Positions 28,451 through 40,497 of a stretch of 64,000 bases of DNA are shown here, one piece after another (positions within the stretch are counted from its first letter, which is position 1; every line of letters starts with the position of its first letter). Both the position numbers and the translations under genes were made by a program. Location: the NCBI RefSeq assembly GCF_014822185.1, contig NZ_QVLR01000079.1:37401-101400 (forward strand), written 5' to 3'. This DNA comes from Azoarcus sp. Aa7 (GTDB lineage Bacteria > Pseudomonadota > Gammaproteobacteria > Burkholderiales > Rhodocyclaceae). The notes beneath the pieces were generated by a model. The model made no database searches, had not been told where the DNA came from, and was given only the letters and a program-made list of their open reading frames with translations.

Positions 28451-30817
28451 ATGTCCCGTTATGTCATCCCTTTCACTGAACTGCGCATGTCGGACGTAGA
28501 GCAGGTCGGTGGCAAGAACGCCTCGCTCGGCGAGATGATCAGTCAGTTGCCCTCGAGTGTGCGGGTTCCTGGCGGTTTTGCCACTACCGCGGACGCGTTC
28601 CGCGAGTTCCTCGCCCACCAGGGGCTTGCCGAGAAGATCCGCGCGGCTCTGGATGCGCTGGACGTGGATGATGTGGAAAAGCTGGCAAAGACCGGCGCAC
28701 AGATCCGCCAGTGGGTTGTCGAGACCCCCTTCCCGGCCAAGCTGGAAGAAGCGATTCACGCAGCGTACAACGCACTGACCGCTGAAGGCGAGGGTAGTTT
28801 CGCGGTGCGTTCGTCGGCGACCGCCGAGGACCTCCCGGATGCTTCGTTTGCCGGCCAGCAGGAAACCTTCCTGAACATCCACGGCTACGAGAACATCCTG
28901 CACGCGATGAAGGAAGTGTTCGCGTCGCTGTACAACGACCGCGCCATCGCCTACCGCGTGCACAAGGGCTTCGCCCATGCCGACGTCGCGCTGTCGGCCG
29001 GCGTGCAGCGCATGGTGCGCTCGGACACCGGTGCCTCGGGCGTGATGTTCACGATCGACACCGAATCGGGCTTCGACAAGGTCGTGTTCATCACGGCCTC
29101 GTATGGCCTCGGCGAGACCGTCGTGCAGGGCGCGGTGAACCCGGACGAGTACTACGTGCACAAGCCCACGCTCGAACTGGGCAAGCCCGCGGTGATCCGC
29201 CGCAACCTCGGCTCCAAGCTCATCAAGATGGTCTTCGCCGACAAGAAGGAAGCGGGCAAGTCGGTGCGCACCGTCGATGTGCCCGAAGCCGACCGCGTCA
29301 AGTTCTCGCTGACGAACGAGGACGTGCTCGAGCTCGCGCGCTACGCCGTCGTGATCGAGAAGCACTACGGCCGCCCGATGGACATCGAATGGGGCAAGGA
29401 CGGCCAGGACGGCAAACTCTACATCCTGCAGGCGCGTCCCGAGACCGTGAAGAGCCAGTCCAACGGCCTGGTGATGGAGAAGTACCGCCTCAAGCAGTAC
29501 GGCAAGGCCCTGACGCACGGTCGCGCGATCGGCCAGAAGATCGGCGCGGGTACCGTGCGCGTCGTCGCCGACGCATCCGAGATGAGCCGCGTGCAGGCCG
29601 GCGACATCCTCGTCACCGACATGACGGACCCGAACTGGGAGCCGGTCATGAAGCGCGCCAGCGCGATCGTGACGAACCGCGGCGGGCGCACCTGCCACGC
29701 GGCGATCATTGCGCGCGAATTGGGCATCCCGGCGATCGTCGGCTGCGGCAACGCGACCGAAGTGCTGTCCGAGGGCGATTCGGTGACCGTATCCTGCGCC
29801 GAAGGCGACACCGGCTACGTGTACCGCGGCAAGCTCGATTTCGAGGTGATCACGACGGACATGGGCAACCTGCCCGAGATCCCGGTGAAGATCATGATGA
29901 ACGTCGGCAACCCGGAGCTCGCGTTCGAGTTCGCGCAGATCCCGAACGGCGGCGTCGGCCTCGCCCGCCTCGAATTCGTGATCAACAACATGATCGGCAT
30001 CCACCCGAAGGCGATCCTCGATCTCAACCAGGTGCCCGCCAGTCTGCGTGACGAGATCATGCGCCGTTCGCGCGGCTACGTGACGCCGAAGCAGTTCTTC
30101 ATCGAGAAGCTGGTCGAAGGCGTGGCCACGATCGCTGCGGCCTTCTATCCGAAGCCCGTCATTGTGCGTATGTCCGACTTCAAGTCGAACGAGTACCGCA
30201 AGCTCCTCGGCGGCGAGATCTACGAGCCGGAGGAAGAGAACCCGATGCTGGGCTTCCGCGGTGCCTCGCGCTACATTTCCCACAGTTTCCGCGACTGCTT
30301 CGAGCTCGAGTGCGTCGCCATGAAGAAGGTCCGTAACGAGCTGGGTCTCACCAACGTCCAGATCATGATTCCGTTCGTGCGCAACGTCGAGGAGGCCAAG
30401 GGCGTCGTCGATCTCCTCGCCGCGAACGGCCTGAAGCGCGGCACGAATGATCTCAAGCTGATCATGATGTGCGAGATCCCGTCGAACGCGCTGCTCGCGG
30501 ATGCCTTCCTGGAGCACTTCGACGGCTTCTCGATCGGCTCGAACGACCTCACCCAGCTCACGCTGGGCCTCGACCGCGACTCGGGGCTCGTCGCCCATGC
30601 GTTCGACGAACGCGACCCGGCCGTGAAGCAGCTGCTGTCGATGGCGATCAAGTCCGCAAACCGTCTCGGCAAGTACGTCGGAATCTGCGGCCAGGGCCCG
30701 TCGGACCACGCCGATTTTGCCGAATGGCTGATGGACGAAGGCATCCAGACGATCTCGTTGAACCCCGATACGGTCGTCGATACCTGGCTCAAGCTCTCCG
30801 CTCACGCCGGCAAGTAA
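28451..30817 (+). CDS. ppsA: Phosphoenolpyruvate synthase
   Basis: A 788-residue gluconeogenic enzyme converting pyruvate and ATP to PEP, AMP and Pi. N-terminal ATP-grasp domain (VPFTELR equivalent, [11 protein letters not shown], then [21 protein letters not shown]), central swivelling domain with catalytic His (about H416) in [17 protein letters not shown], and a C-terminal PEP/pyruvate TIM barrel with [11 protein letters not shown] and a Cys in [12 protein letters not shown]. The length matches E. coli PpsA (792). The GGAAGG ribosome-binding site supports the start. Regulated by the divergent PpsR. A strong terminator follows. Confidence 0.96.
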   Translation: MSRYVIPFTELRMSDVEQVGGKNASLGEMISQLPSSVRVPGGFATTADAFREFLAHQGLAEKIRAALDALDVDDVEKLAKTGAQIRQWVVETPFPAKLEEAIHAAYNALTAEGEGSFAVRSSATAEDLPDASFAGQQETFLNIHGYENILHAMKEVFASLYNDRAIAYRVHKGFAHADVALSAGVQRMVRSDTGASGVMFTIDTESGFDKVVFITASYGLGETVVQGAVNPDEYYVHKPTLELGKPAVIRRNLGSKLIKMVFADKKEAGKSVRTVDVPEADRVKFSLTNEDVLELARYAVVIEKHYGRPMDIEWGKDGQDGKLYILQARPETVKSQSNGLVMEKYRLKQYGKALTHGRAIGQKIGAGTVRVVADASEMSRVQAGDILVTDMTDPNWEPVMKRASAIVTNRGGRTCHAAIIARELGIPAIVGCGNATEVLSEGDSVTVSCAEGDTGYVYRGKLDFEVITTDMGNLPEIPVKIMMNVGNPELAFEFAQIPNGGVGLARLEFVINNMIGIHPKAILDLNQVPASLRDEIMRRSRGYVTPKQFFIEKLVEGVATIAAAFYPKPVIVRMSDFKSNEYRKLLGGEIYEPEEENPMLGFRGASRYISHSFRDCFELECVAMKKVRNELGLTNVQIMIPFVRNVEEAKGVVDLLAANGLKRGTNDLKLIMMCEIPSNALLADAFLEHFDGFSIGSNDLTQLTLGLDRDSGLVAHAFDERDPAVKQLLSMAIKSANRLGKYVGICGQGPSDHADFAEWLMDEGIQTISLNPDTVVDTWLKLSAHAGK

Positions 30818-30840
30818 GACCGCTCCCCGCGGAAACGAAA

Positions 30841-30860
30841 ACGGCGGCCTCGGCCGCCGT
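30841..30860. terminator. Bidirectional rho-independent terminator between ppsA and fadH
   Basis: ACGGCGGCC-TC-GGCCGCCGT, a perfect nine-pair stem, preceded by AAAA and followed by TTTTG. It serves ppsA on the plus strand and fadH on the minus strand. Confidence 0.85.
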
Positions 30861-30881
30861 TTTGTTTATGTCGCGAGCGTG

Positions 30882-34242
<3,361 letters not shown>

Positions 34243-34251
34243 GTGGCGCTG

Positions 34252-34620
34252 ATGAGGGAGCCGCGGCGTTCGCCGAATCACGACCTGACGCGCACTGAAT
34301 ACGCACTGAGTCCCGCGAGCCGGAGTTTCGGCCGCATGGCGTTCGTGCTGGGCGCTGTGCTCGCAATTGCGCTGCTTGTGGTGGCCGGAATGCGTTTCTT
34401 CGAGAATCATCTCGCGCCTGCGTCCTATCTTTCCGATGTGCGGGCGGAAAACCTCGAACTCAGGAAGGAGCTCGCCAAGATCCGTCTCGAACTGGAGGTG
34501 GAACTGGCCACGCGTGGCGAACTGGAGCGTCAGGTCGCAACGCTCAACGAACAGCTCAAGCAGGTGGGCGACGAACTGGCATTCCTGAAATCCGCCGGGG
34601 CGCGCAGGCCGGAGAAGTGA
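34252..34620 (+). CDS. Single-pass coiled-coil membrane protein (resembles DUF6776)
   Basis: A 122-residue protein: short cytoplasmic N-terminus, one membrane segment (about 29-50 in FGRMAFVLGAVLAIALLVVAGM), then a periplasmic coiled coil rich in Glu, Leu and Lys (about 60-115). A GTG at 34243, directly after the peptidase stop, is an alternative start adding three residues. It overlaps the frame entering the bactofilin gene. By position it may link the peptidase to the bactofilin; function is otherwise unknown. Confidence 0.7.
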   Translation: MREPRRSPNHDLTRTEYALSPASRSFGRMAFVLGAVLAIALLVVAGMRFFENHLAPASYLSDVRAENLELRKELAKIRLELEVELATRGELERQVATLNEQLKQVGDELAFLKSAGARRPEK

Positions 34621-34667
34621 GCCGCTGCGCCGCGCAGGCGCAGGAATTCAAACGGGAGGCAGGACAG

Positions 34668-35099
34668 ATGTTCTTCGGACGCAAGCGCAACCGCAGCATC
34701 GAAATGACCAAGCTTTCGAGCCTGGTGGCGGACAATCTCGAAATCGTCGGAGACGTGATCTTCTCCGACGGGTTGAGGGTCGACGGCCGGATCCAGGGGA
34801 ACGTCATAAACAAGGACGGCGAGCGCAGCCTGCTCGTGCTCAGCGAGAAAGGCTCGATCAACGGGCGCGTGCGCGCCTACGACGCCGTGATCAACGGCGT
34901 GATCACCGGTGACCTCGAAGTCGAGCATTTCCTCGAGCTGCAGTCGAATGCCAGGATTTCCGGCAATATCGTCTACCGCCAACTTCAGATGGAGTGCGGC
35001 GCTGTCGTCGACGGCAAGCTGGAAAAGCTCGACGATGGGGCGTCAGGCGCCAACGTCATCGAACTCGCCAGTTCCACCCCGGCATCGGCGGCACGCTAA
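34668..35099 (+). CDS. Bactofilin (polymer-forming cytoskeletal protein)
   Basis: A 143-residue protein with the bactofilin right-handed beta-helix core from about residue 25 to 120: repeats such as LEIVGDVIFSDGLRVDGRIQGNV, KGSINGRVRAYDAVINGVITGDLEVEH and ARISGNIVYRQLQMECGAVVDGKLEKL. Bactofilins polymerise without nucleotide at the membrane and recruit cell-wall enzymes. The start at MFFGRKRNRS (GGGAGG upstream) is preferred over a GTG at 34617. It closes the M23 - coiled-coil - bactofilin operon. Confidence 0.92.
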   Translation: MFFGRKRNRSIEMTKLSSLVADNLEIVGDVIFSDGLRVDGRIQGNVINKDGERSLLVLSEKGSINGRVRAYDAVINGVITGDLEVEHFLELQSNARISGNIVYRQLQMECGAVVDGKLEKLDDGASGANVIELASSTPASAAR

Positions 35100-35122
35100 A
35101 ACGGCCACGGCGTCGGGGCGGA

Positions 35123-35851
35123 TCAGGCGGTGCTGCTGCGCTGGTCGTCCCGGGCTGAAGCTTGGTCTGCGTCCCCGGCTGCGGCGTCCTGCAACCAGCC
35201 CAGGCGCAGGAATATCATCCACGCCGCCCATGCGGCGAACCACGTCGCATAGAAACTGAACACGATGTCGCTCAGGAAATGCCCGCCCTGGGCGATCCTG
35301 CCGAGACCGAAGACGGTTCCGACGGCCAGGCCGATCAGGGTCCAGCGTCGACGCGCCGCAATCCCGCCAAGGAAGCCGAGACTCACCAGGTAGAAGCCGG
35401 CCGAGGCGTGCCCGCTGACGAAGGAGCAGTTGTTCTCGCACTGGTCGGACGGTCGCGTCGCGGGCGTGAAGGTCTTGGTGCCACCGAATTCCGCCACCTT
35501 GTAGGGGCGCGCGCGACCCCAGTAGTCCTTGAGAGCGACGTCGATCACGAGGCCGGGACCCAGGACCAGCGCGGCGATCAGATAGGCGACCTGGATGCGC
35601 CGTTTCTGCCCGGTCGCCCCGCGCTGCATCGAGTAGGCGAACAGGGCGATGAACAGGCCGATGATGGTCGCCTTCGACATGAGCGGGATGCCGCGGTAGA
35701 GCGACTGGACGAGCGGATTGTAGTCGCCGGAGAAACCGCGCGCGGAGTCGTAGAACACCCCTGATACCGCGAGATCGAGTTCGGGCCACACCGTGAACAC
35801 CAGGGCGCAGGCCGCCATCGTCACGGCCATCCACATCGTCAGCCGGCTCAT
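35123..35851 (-). CDS. PAP2 family phosphatase (second of cassette)
   Basis: A 242-residue membrane protein with about six membrane segments and the PAP2 triad: KDYWGRARP (K108, R115), CSFVSGHAS (SGH 146-148, with V instead of P) and GRIAQGGHFLSD (R185, H191, D195). Such enzymes dephosphorylate undecaprenyl diphosphate, lipid A or phosphatidylglycerophosphate. An in-frame ATG at 35953 would add a 34-residue cytosolic tail and almost abuts the upstream gene; the shorter start has GGAG nearby. It is last in a five-gene minus-strand cassette. Confidence 0.85.
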   Translation of the reverse strand: MSRLTMWMAVTMAACALVFTVWPELDLAVSGVFYDSARGFSGDYNPLVQSLYRGIPLMSKATIIGLFIALFAYSMQRGATGQKRRIQVAYLIAALVLGPGLVIDVALKDYWGRARPYKVAEFGGTKTFTPATRPSDQCENNCSFVSGHASAGFYLVSLGFLGGIAARRRWTLIGLAVGTVFGLGRIAQGGHFLSDIVFSFYATWFAAWAAWMIFLRLGWLQDAAAGDADQASARDDQRSSTA

Positions 35852-35958
35852 AGGGAGCTGCTCCTGCCGTGCAGGGGCGTTGTCGGCAGGTACCGCAGTC
35901 GCGGACGGGATTGATGCATGCGGGGCTTCCTTCGTCGATGCCGGGTCGAGCATGGATC

Positions 35959-37509
35959 TCAATCGGGCTGCTTGCGGACGAGTGCGACGCCGCCCTTGCG
36001 GTAGAGGATGTCGACGCCGCTTGCCGGAACGCGGTCGGTGCGCGTGATCGCGAGTTCGCCCGCCGCGGGGGCGCGGTCGGGCGTCACGGCCTGACGATAG
36101 ACGCTGAAGCTCGGCGCATAGTAACGCCACGCGACGACGGGTTCGCCGATCTTGCGTGCGAGCAGTCCGGCTTCCTTGACGGGGCCTTGCAAGACCGCGC
36201 CCGCCCAGGGTACGACTACGCCCGCGAGGACGATGACCTGGATGACGGCGGCGGCGCCGACCTTCATCCATGCCGCGGCGTTCCAGCGCAAGGCCAGCCA
36301 GATCCATGCGAGGAGGCCGCCGATTGCGACCAGGTAGTAGTCGGGCGTGGCCTCGGTCAGCGCGAGCGCCAGCTGGGCGCGGTAATACCCGTTGCCGGCC
36401 TCGCTTGCAGCGAGCGCGTCGAAGATCAGCGGCAGGAAAGGCAGCAGGGCGAGGAACAGCGTCGGGGCGAGCAGATGCAAGGGAGTGCGTCGCAGCTCGT
36501 TGCGGTGGACTGCGATCAGCAGGAACAGCGGCGTCGATCCGTAAAGGACGTAATGCGGGAGCTTGGTGCCCGAAAGCGAAAAGAAGGCGACGACGAAGCC
36601 GGCCCATAACCACAGGTAGCGGCGCACGCCGGTGTCGAGGTCGTCGCGCACGTGCCGCACGGCGGCGAACAGCGGGCCGGTCCACGGCAGCAGCAGCAGC
36701 GGCACGGCAATCACGTAGTAGAAGAGGCTGCCGGCGTGGCCCTCCAGCGTGCCCGTGAAGCGCTCGACGTTGTGTTTGAGGATGAAGCCGTCGATGAAGG
36801 CCTGCCCGTGTATCGCCAGCGCCGCCGCGTACCACGGCACCACGATGGCGGCGAGTATGGCGAGTCCGACGGGGTCGAACACGGCGCGCGCCCAGCGCTT
36901 CCATTCCCCGCGGCTGGCACAGTACAGCAGGCTGACGGTGCCCGGCACGATCAGGGCAATCGGCCCCTTGGTCAGGGCGCCGAGTCCGATCCACACGAAG
37001 CTCCTGAGCAGGGGCGCGCGGCGGCCGGACTCCAGGTGCCGCCAAGCATCGAACAGCGCCAGGGCAAGGAACAGATTGAGCAGCGCGTCGGCCGTGGCTG
37101 CGCGCGCAATGGCAAAGGGGCCCAGCGCGGTCGATGCGATCGCAAGCGCGGCCAGCGCCGTGCCGGGACCGAAGCGCTCGCGCGCGAAGTGCCAGGTCGC
37201 ATAACTCCAGAGGGCGCCCGCAACGGCCGAGGGCAGGCGGAAGCCCCATTCGGTGGGACCGAACAGCAGATAACCGAGCGCCTGCAGCCAATACACGAGG
37301 ATCGGCTTGTCGAAACGGTTTTCGCCGTTGAGGTAGGTCGACAGGAAGTCGCCGCGCTCGAACATCTCGCGCGTCGCTTCGGAAAACGCCCCTTCATCGA
37401 CGTCGAACAGCGGCGCCCCGCCCAGCCGCAGGAAGAACGCCGCGAGCGGGAGCAGGAAGATCGCGAGCGTCAGCGACGCGCGCGGCCGGGAAGCCGCGGG
37501 AGCGTTCAT
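35959..37509 (-). CDS. ArnT-like glycosyltransferase family 39 protein
   Basis: A 516-residue GT-C enzyme with about 12 membrane segments. The first periplasmic loop has FDVDEGAFSEATREM with the acidic catalytic pair, followed by GENRFDKPILVYWLQ, both typical of ArnT/PMT enzymes that move sugars from undecaprenyl phosphate to lipid A or proteins. The late KLPHYVLYGSTPLFLLIA is also family-typical. Its ATG overlaps the GT2 stop by ATGA. Donor made by the upstream GT2 enzyme is the likely substrate. The acceptor is unknown. Confidence 0.88.
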   Translation of the reverse strand: MNAPAASRPRASLTLAIFLLPLAAFFLRLGGAPLFDVDEGAFSEATREMFERGDFLSTYLNGENRFDKPILVYWLQALGYLLFGPTEWGFRLPSAVAGALWSYATWHFARERFGPGTALAALAIASTALGPFAIARAATADALLNLFLALALFDAWRHLESGRRAPLLRSFVWIGLGALTKGPIALIVPGTVSLLYCASRGEWKRWARAVFDPVGLAILAAIVVPWYAAALAIHGQAFIDGFILKHNVERFTGTLEGHAGSLFYYVIAVPLLLLPWTGPLFAAVRHVRDDLDTGVRRYLWLWAGFVVAFFSLSGTKLPHYVLYGSTPLFLLIAVHRNELRRTPLHLLAPTLFLALLPFLPLIFDALAASEAGNGYYRAQLALALTEATPDYYLVAIGGLLAWIWLALRWNAAAWMKVGAAAVIQVIVLAGVVVPWAGAVLQGPVKEAGLLARKIGEPVVAWRYYAPSFSVYRQAVTPDRAPAAGELAITRTDRVPASGVDILYRKGGVALVRKQPD

Positions 37510-38552
37510 TGGTCGCCTTTCCGGTGCCATCCGTCAGCGTCGTCGAGCGCAGTTCGCGGCCGTGCGAGATAGGCGCGCGAGCTGCCCGACTCGTAATACA
37601 CGCGCGCCAGCAGTTCGGCTAGGACGCCGGAGGTGACCATCTGCACGCCCGCGATGACGAGGAAGAAACCGCCGAAGAGCAGCGGACGGGTGCCGATGTC
37701 TTCGCCGAGGAAAACCTTCAGGGCGACGAGGTAGCTGAGGATGAGGCTGCCCAGCGCGCCGAGGCCGATGCCGATGCCGCCGAAGAAGTGCCCCGGGCGG
37801 GTGCGGTAGCGCATGAAGAAGTACACGAACACGAGGTCGAGGACCACGCGGAAGGTGCGTGAGATGCCGTACTTCGACTGTCCGAAGACGCGCGCATGGT
37901 GCGTCACCACCTCTTGGGCGATGCGACGCGGTGTCGTCACCGTCGCGAGCCAGGCCGGGATGAAGCGGTGCATCTCGCCGTACAGGCGCACGCTCTTGAT
38001 CGCGCTGGCGCGGAAGACCTTGAGGCTGCAGCCGTAGTCCTTGAGGTGTACGCCCGTCATGCGTGCGATCAGGCGGTTTGCGATGCGCGAGGGGATCTTG
38101 CGCAGTAGCAGGCCGTCCTGGCGGTCCTTGCGCCAGCCTGCCACGAGGTCGAGATCCTCGGTCAGCAGGCGGTTGGCCATGCGCGGGATGTCGATCGGGT
38201 CGTTCTGCAGGTCGCCGTCCATCGTGACGATGACGCTGCCGCGGGCAGCATCCAGACCCGCCTGCATCGCGGCGGTCTGCTTGAAGTTGCGCATCAGCTC
38301 GACGATGCGCACATGCGGGCCATATTTGGCGGCGCAGCGGGCGAGTTCGGCGGGCGTTGCATCGGAGCTGCCGTCGTCCACGAGCACCACTTCCCACGGG
38401 TAGGGATAGGGGCCCAGCGCGAGGTGGATGCGTTCGAGAAGCGGCTCGACGTTTTCTGCCTCGTTGTACATCGGTACGACGACGGAAAGCGTGTGTTCAG
38501 GCATGTCCGCGGGGATCTGCGGTTCGGCCGGCGGCAAGGGCGACTTGTTCAT
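37506..38552 (-). CDS. Glycosyltransferase family 2, ArnC/DPM1-like, with C-terminal membrane helices
   Basis: A 348-residue enzyme. GT-A domain motifs: LSVVVPMYNEAENVEPLL, EVVLVDDGSSDATP, and the DxD-type TMDGDLQNDP. Two membrane segments follow (about 250-310). This architecture is that of polyprenyl-phosphate glycosyltransferases such as ArnC, GtrB and DPM1, which load a sugar onto undecaprenyl phosphate at the cytosolic face. It overlaps the GT39 gene by ATGA and follows the flippase-like gene by five bases. Confidence 0.9.
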   Translation of the reverse strand: MNKSPLPPAEPQIPADMPEHTLSVVVPMYNEAENVEPLLERIHLALGPYPYPWEVVLVDDGSSDATPAELARCAAKYGPHVRIVELMRNFKQTAAMQAGLDAARGSVIVTMDGDLQNDPIDIPRMANRLLTEDLDLVAGWRKDRQDGLLLRKIPSRIANRLIARMTGVHLKDYGCSLKVFRASAIKSVRLYGEMHRFIPAWLATVTTPRRIAQEVVTHHARVFGQSKYGISRTFRVVLDLVFVYFFMRYRTRPGHFFGGIGIGLGALGSLILSYLVALKVFLGEDIGTRPLLFGGFFLVIAGVQMVTSGVLAELLARVYYESGSSRAYLARPRTALDDADGWHRKGDQ

Positions 38553-38557
38553 TCGGA

Positions 38558-39481
38558 TCAGTGTTTTCCGGGAAGATGCGAGTGATCTGGGCTTGTGGAT
38601 GCAAGGGGCGGCGCCGGCATGAGCCAGGCGACGGCGCCGGATGCTACCGCACAGGCGATGACGAAGAGGTGAAGGGCGAGGGCGGCCTGCAGGCCGTTTT
38701 CGAACGGGACGTCGTGCGGCAGCATCGCCGCCGCGGCACCCGCTTCGTAGGTGCCGAATCCCGCGACACCCTGGACCGGGAGGATCGCGGCGAGTTCCGC
38801 GCCGAGCGCGCCCGCCGCACCGACGGCGACCCTTGCCGGGAGCAGTGCAGCGAGGAGCCAGGCCTGGGTGGCGAGCTTCACGGACCAGTTCGCGAGCGTC
38901 CATGCCCAGCCGAAGCGCGCGTGGCGCGTCGAGTCGGCGAAGGCGTCGCGCAGCCTGGCGAGTTTCGCCGCGGCGCCGCCGCGTTCGGCCCAGGCATGTG
39001 GTGCGCGCGCCCAGCGCGGCAGGTACCACGCGAAGGCGACGAGTCCGAAGATGGCGGCGAGTCGCAGGGGCAACGGGAGGCCCGGCCAGACGCCGACGGC
39101 AAGCACGGCGACGACGAGGGCGTCCTGCAGACGGAACCAGAACAGCGAGGCGACCGCGCGGGCCAGTGGCGTGCCGAAGTTGCGCCCGAGCAGGACCGGG
39201 AAGGCCGCTTCGCCGCCCCGGAACGGCACGACATTGACCATCGCGTTATGGATCAGGACGATGCGCAGGCAGGCCCCGAAACGGCCCTGCGCGTCGCGAC
39301 GGAATTCGTCGTAAACGCGGCCGGCGCGCAGGACATAGCTCGTCGCAAAACCGAGGATCGCGAGCATCAGTGCCAGCGGGTCCAGGCGTCGGAACGCATC
39401 GGCGAGACCTTGCCAGCGGCCGTCCCACGCCAGCCACGCGAGCAGCGCAAGGCTCGCGGCAATCGCCAGAATCCGTTTCAC
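38558..39481 (-). CDS. Flippase-like / lysylphosphatidylglycerol synthase TM-domain (UPF0104) protein
   Basis: A 307-residue membrane protein with about 7-8 membrane segments and the UPF0104 landmarks NVVPFRGGEAAFPVLLGRNFG and PVQGVAGFGTYEAGAAAAM. Members include the membrane part of MprF and putative lipid-linked sugar flippases. The start is a GTG overlapping the upstream PAP2 stop (GTGA); there is no useful ATG. In this cassette it would be the candidate flippase for a polyprenyl-phosphate sugar, which is inference from context. Confidence 0.8.
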   Translation of the reverse strand: MKRILAIAASLALLAWLAWDGRWQGLADAFRRLDPLALMLAILGFATSYVLRAGRVYDEFRRDAQGRFGACLRIVLIHNAMVNVVPFRGGEAAFPVLLGRNFGTPLARAVASLFWFRLQDALVVAVLAVGVWPGLPLPLRLAAIFGLVAFAWYLPRWARAPHAWAERGGAAAKLARLRDAFADSTRHARFGWAWTLANWSVKLATQAWLLAALLPARVAVGAAGALGAELAAILPVQGVAGFGTYEAGAAAAMLPHDVPFENGLQAALALHLFVIACAVASGAVAWLMPAPPLASTSPDHSHLPGKH

Positions 39482-40287
39482 GTGCGCGCCCCTTGCGGCA
39501 GGGGGCCGCGCGCGAGTGCGAAGGCGATGCCGCCCAGCCCCCACGCGCTCAGCGCATACTGGATCCAGCGTCCTTCCGGATAGCCGAGCTCCTCGAAGAA
39601 TACCGAGATCGAGAAGCCGGCCATCAGGACGGCAAGCACGCGCCAGCCGGTGCGCTTCTGCCAGAAGCGCCAGCGCGACGACCACCATACCCCGAAGGCG
39701 CCGCAGAGCCAGCCGCCGGCTGCACCGGCGAAGATGTCGAGCGGCCAGTGCGCGCCCACCGCGACGCGCGAAAATGCGACGGCGGCAGCAATGGCCAGCG
39801 CGGCGACGGCGATCGACCGTTTGCCCGCTTGCACGGCACACAGTGCCGCGACCGCTGCGAAGCCGAAAGCTGTCGCGGAGTGGCCCGACGGGAAGGAACC
39901 CGTGCGCAGGACTTCCCCGATCACGTTGAAATGCTCCGCGCCGAGGACGGCCGCAGGCCGCGCTTCATCGAAGAATTCCTTGGCGCCATGCGTGTAGAGC
40001 GCGCCGACGGGAACCGCCAGCAGGGCGGATGCCGCCCATCGCGGGTACCAGGCCAGGAAGCCGGCGAATATCGCGAATGCGCCCGAGGTCGAGCCGAGGT
40101 TCGTCAGGCTCGCCCACAGGAACGCGGGCGCCGCCGCCGCGGCGGCATTCCAGCCCAGAAACCAGTCGGTGTTGCGCCCGCTTGCCAGGGTTGCCAGCGC
40201 ACACAGCGCGAGGATTGCGGCGGGAACCGCGATCCAGCAGGCGCTTTCGCGCGAGCGACTGGGCGAAGACAGGGGGGCAGTGGTCAT
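39478..40287 (-). CDS. PAP2 family phosphatase (first of cassette)
   Basis: A 269-residue membrane phosphatase with canonical PAP2 motifs: KEFFDEARP (K103, R110), FPSGHSATAF (133-136) and SRVAVGAHWPLD (R174, H180, D184). It is the first gene of the minus-strand cassette, reading PAP2 - flippase-like - GT2 - GT39 - PAP2, with start/stop overlaps. Recycling of undecaprenyl diphosphate or lipid A dephosphorylation are the likely roles. A very long reading frame through purL on this strand shares its frame but is an artefact. Confidence 0.87.
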   Translation of the reverse strand: MTTAPLSSPSRSRESACWIAVPAAILALCALATLASGRNTDWFLGWNAAAAAAPAFLWASLTNLGSTSGAFAIFAGFLAWYPRWAASALLAVPVGALYTHGAKEFFDEARPAAVLGAEHFNVIGEVLRTGSFPSGHSATAFGFAAVAALCAVQAGKRSIAVAALAIAAAVAFSRVAVGAHWPLDIFAGAAGGWLCGAFGVWWSSRWRFWQKRTGWRVLAVLMAGFSISVFFEELGYPEGRWIQYALSAWGLGGIAFALARGPLPQGART

Positions 40288-40429
40288 CAGGCTGCGTTGG
40301 CCAAAAACGCGCAATTCTACCCGATCTGCGCGCGCAAACCTTGAACGGGTCTGCCGTGTCATGCCGCGCGGCCCGCTGCGGCGGTTGCGGACGCGGGAAA
40401 CTACCAGCGGGAGCGGGCGCGGCCGTCGG

Positions 40430-40435
40430 GTATAA
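40430..40435 (+). promoter_or_regulatory. -10 box of the purL promoter
   Basis: A perfect TATAAT lies 63 bp upstream of the purL ATG. The matching -35 region is weak and GC-rich, so an activator or extended contacts may be needed. Confidence 0.5.
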
Positions 40436-40497
40436 TTCCGCTTTTTCCGTACGCCGAACTCCGTTCGCGTCCCTCCCGATCCTTCGCACCGACTCAA

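Noticed and set aside
27977..30805. A 942-codon minus-strand frame opposite ppsA
   Set aside because: Rich in Arg, His, Val and Asp with no family motif, and fully antisense to a clear PEP synthase.
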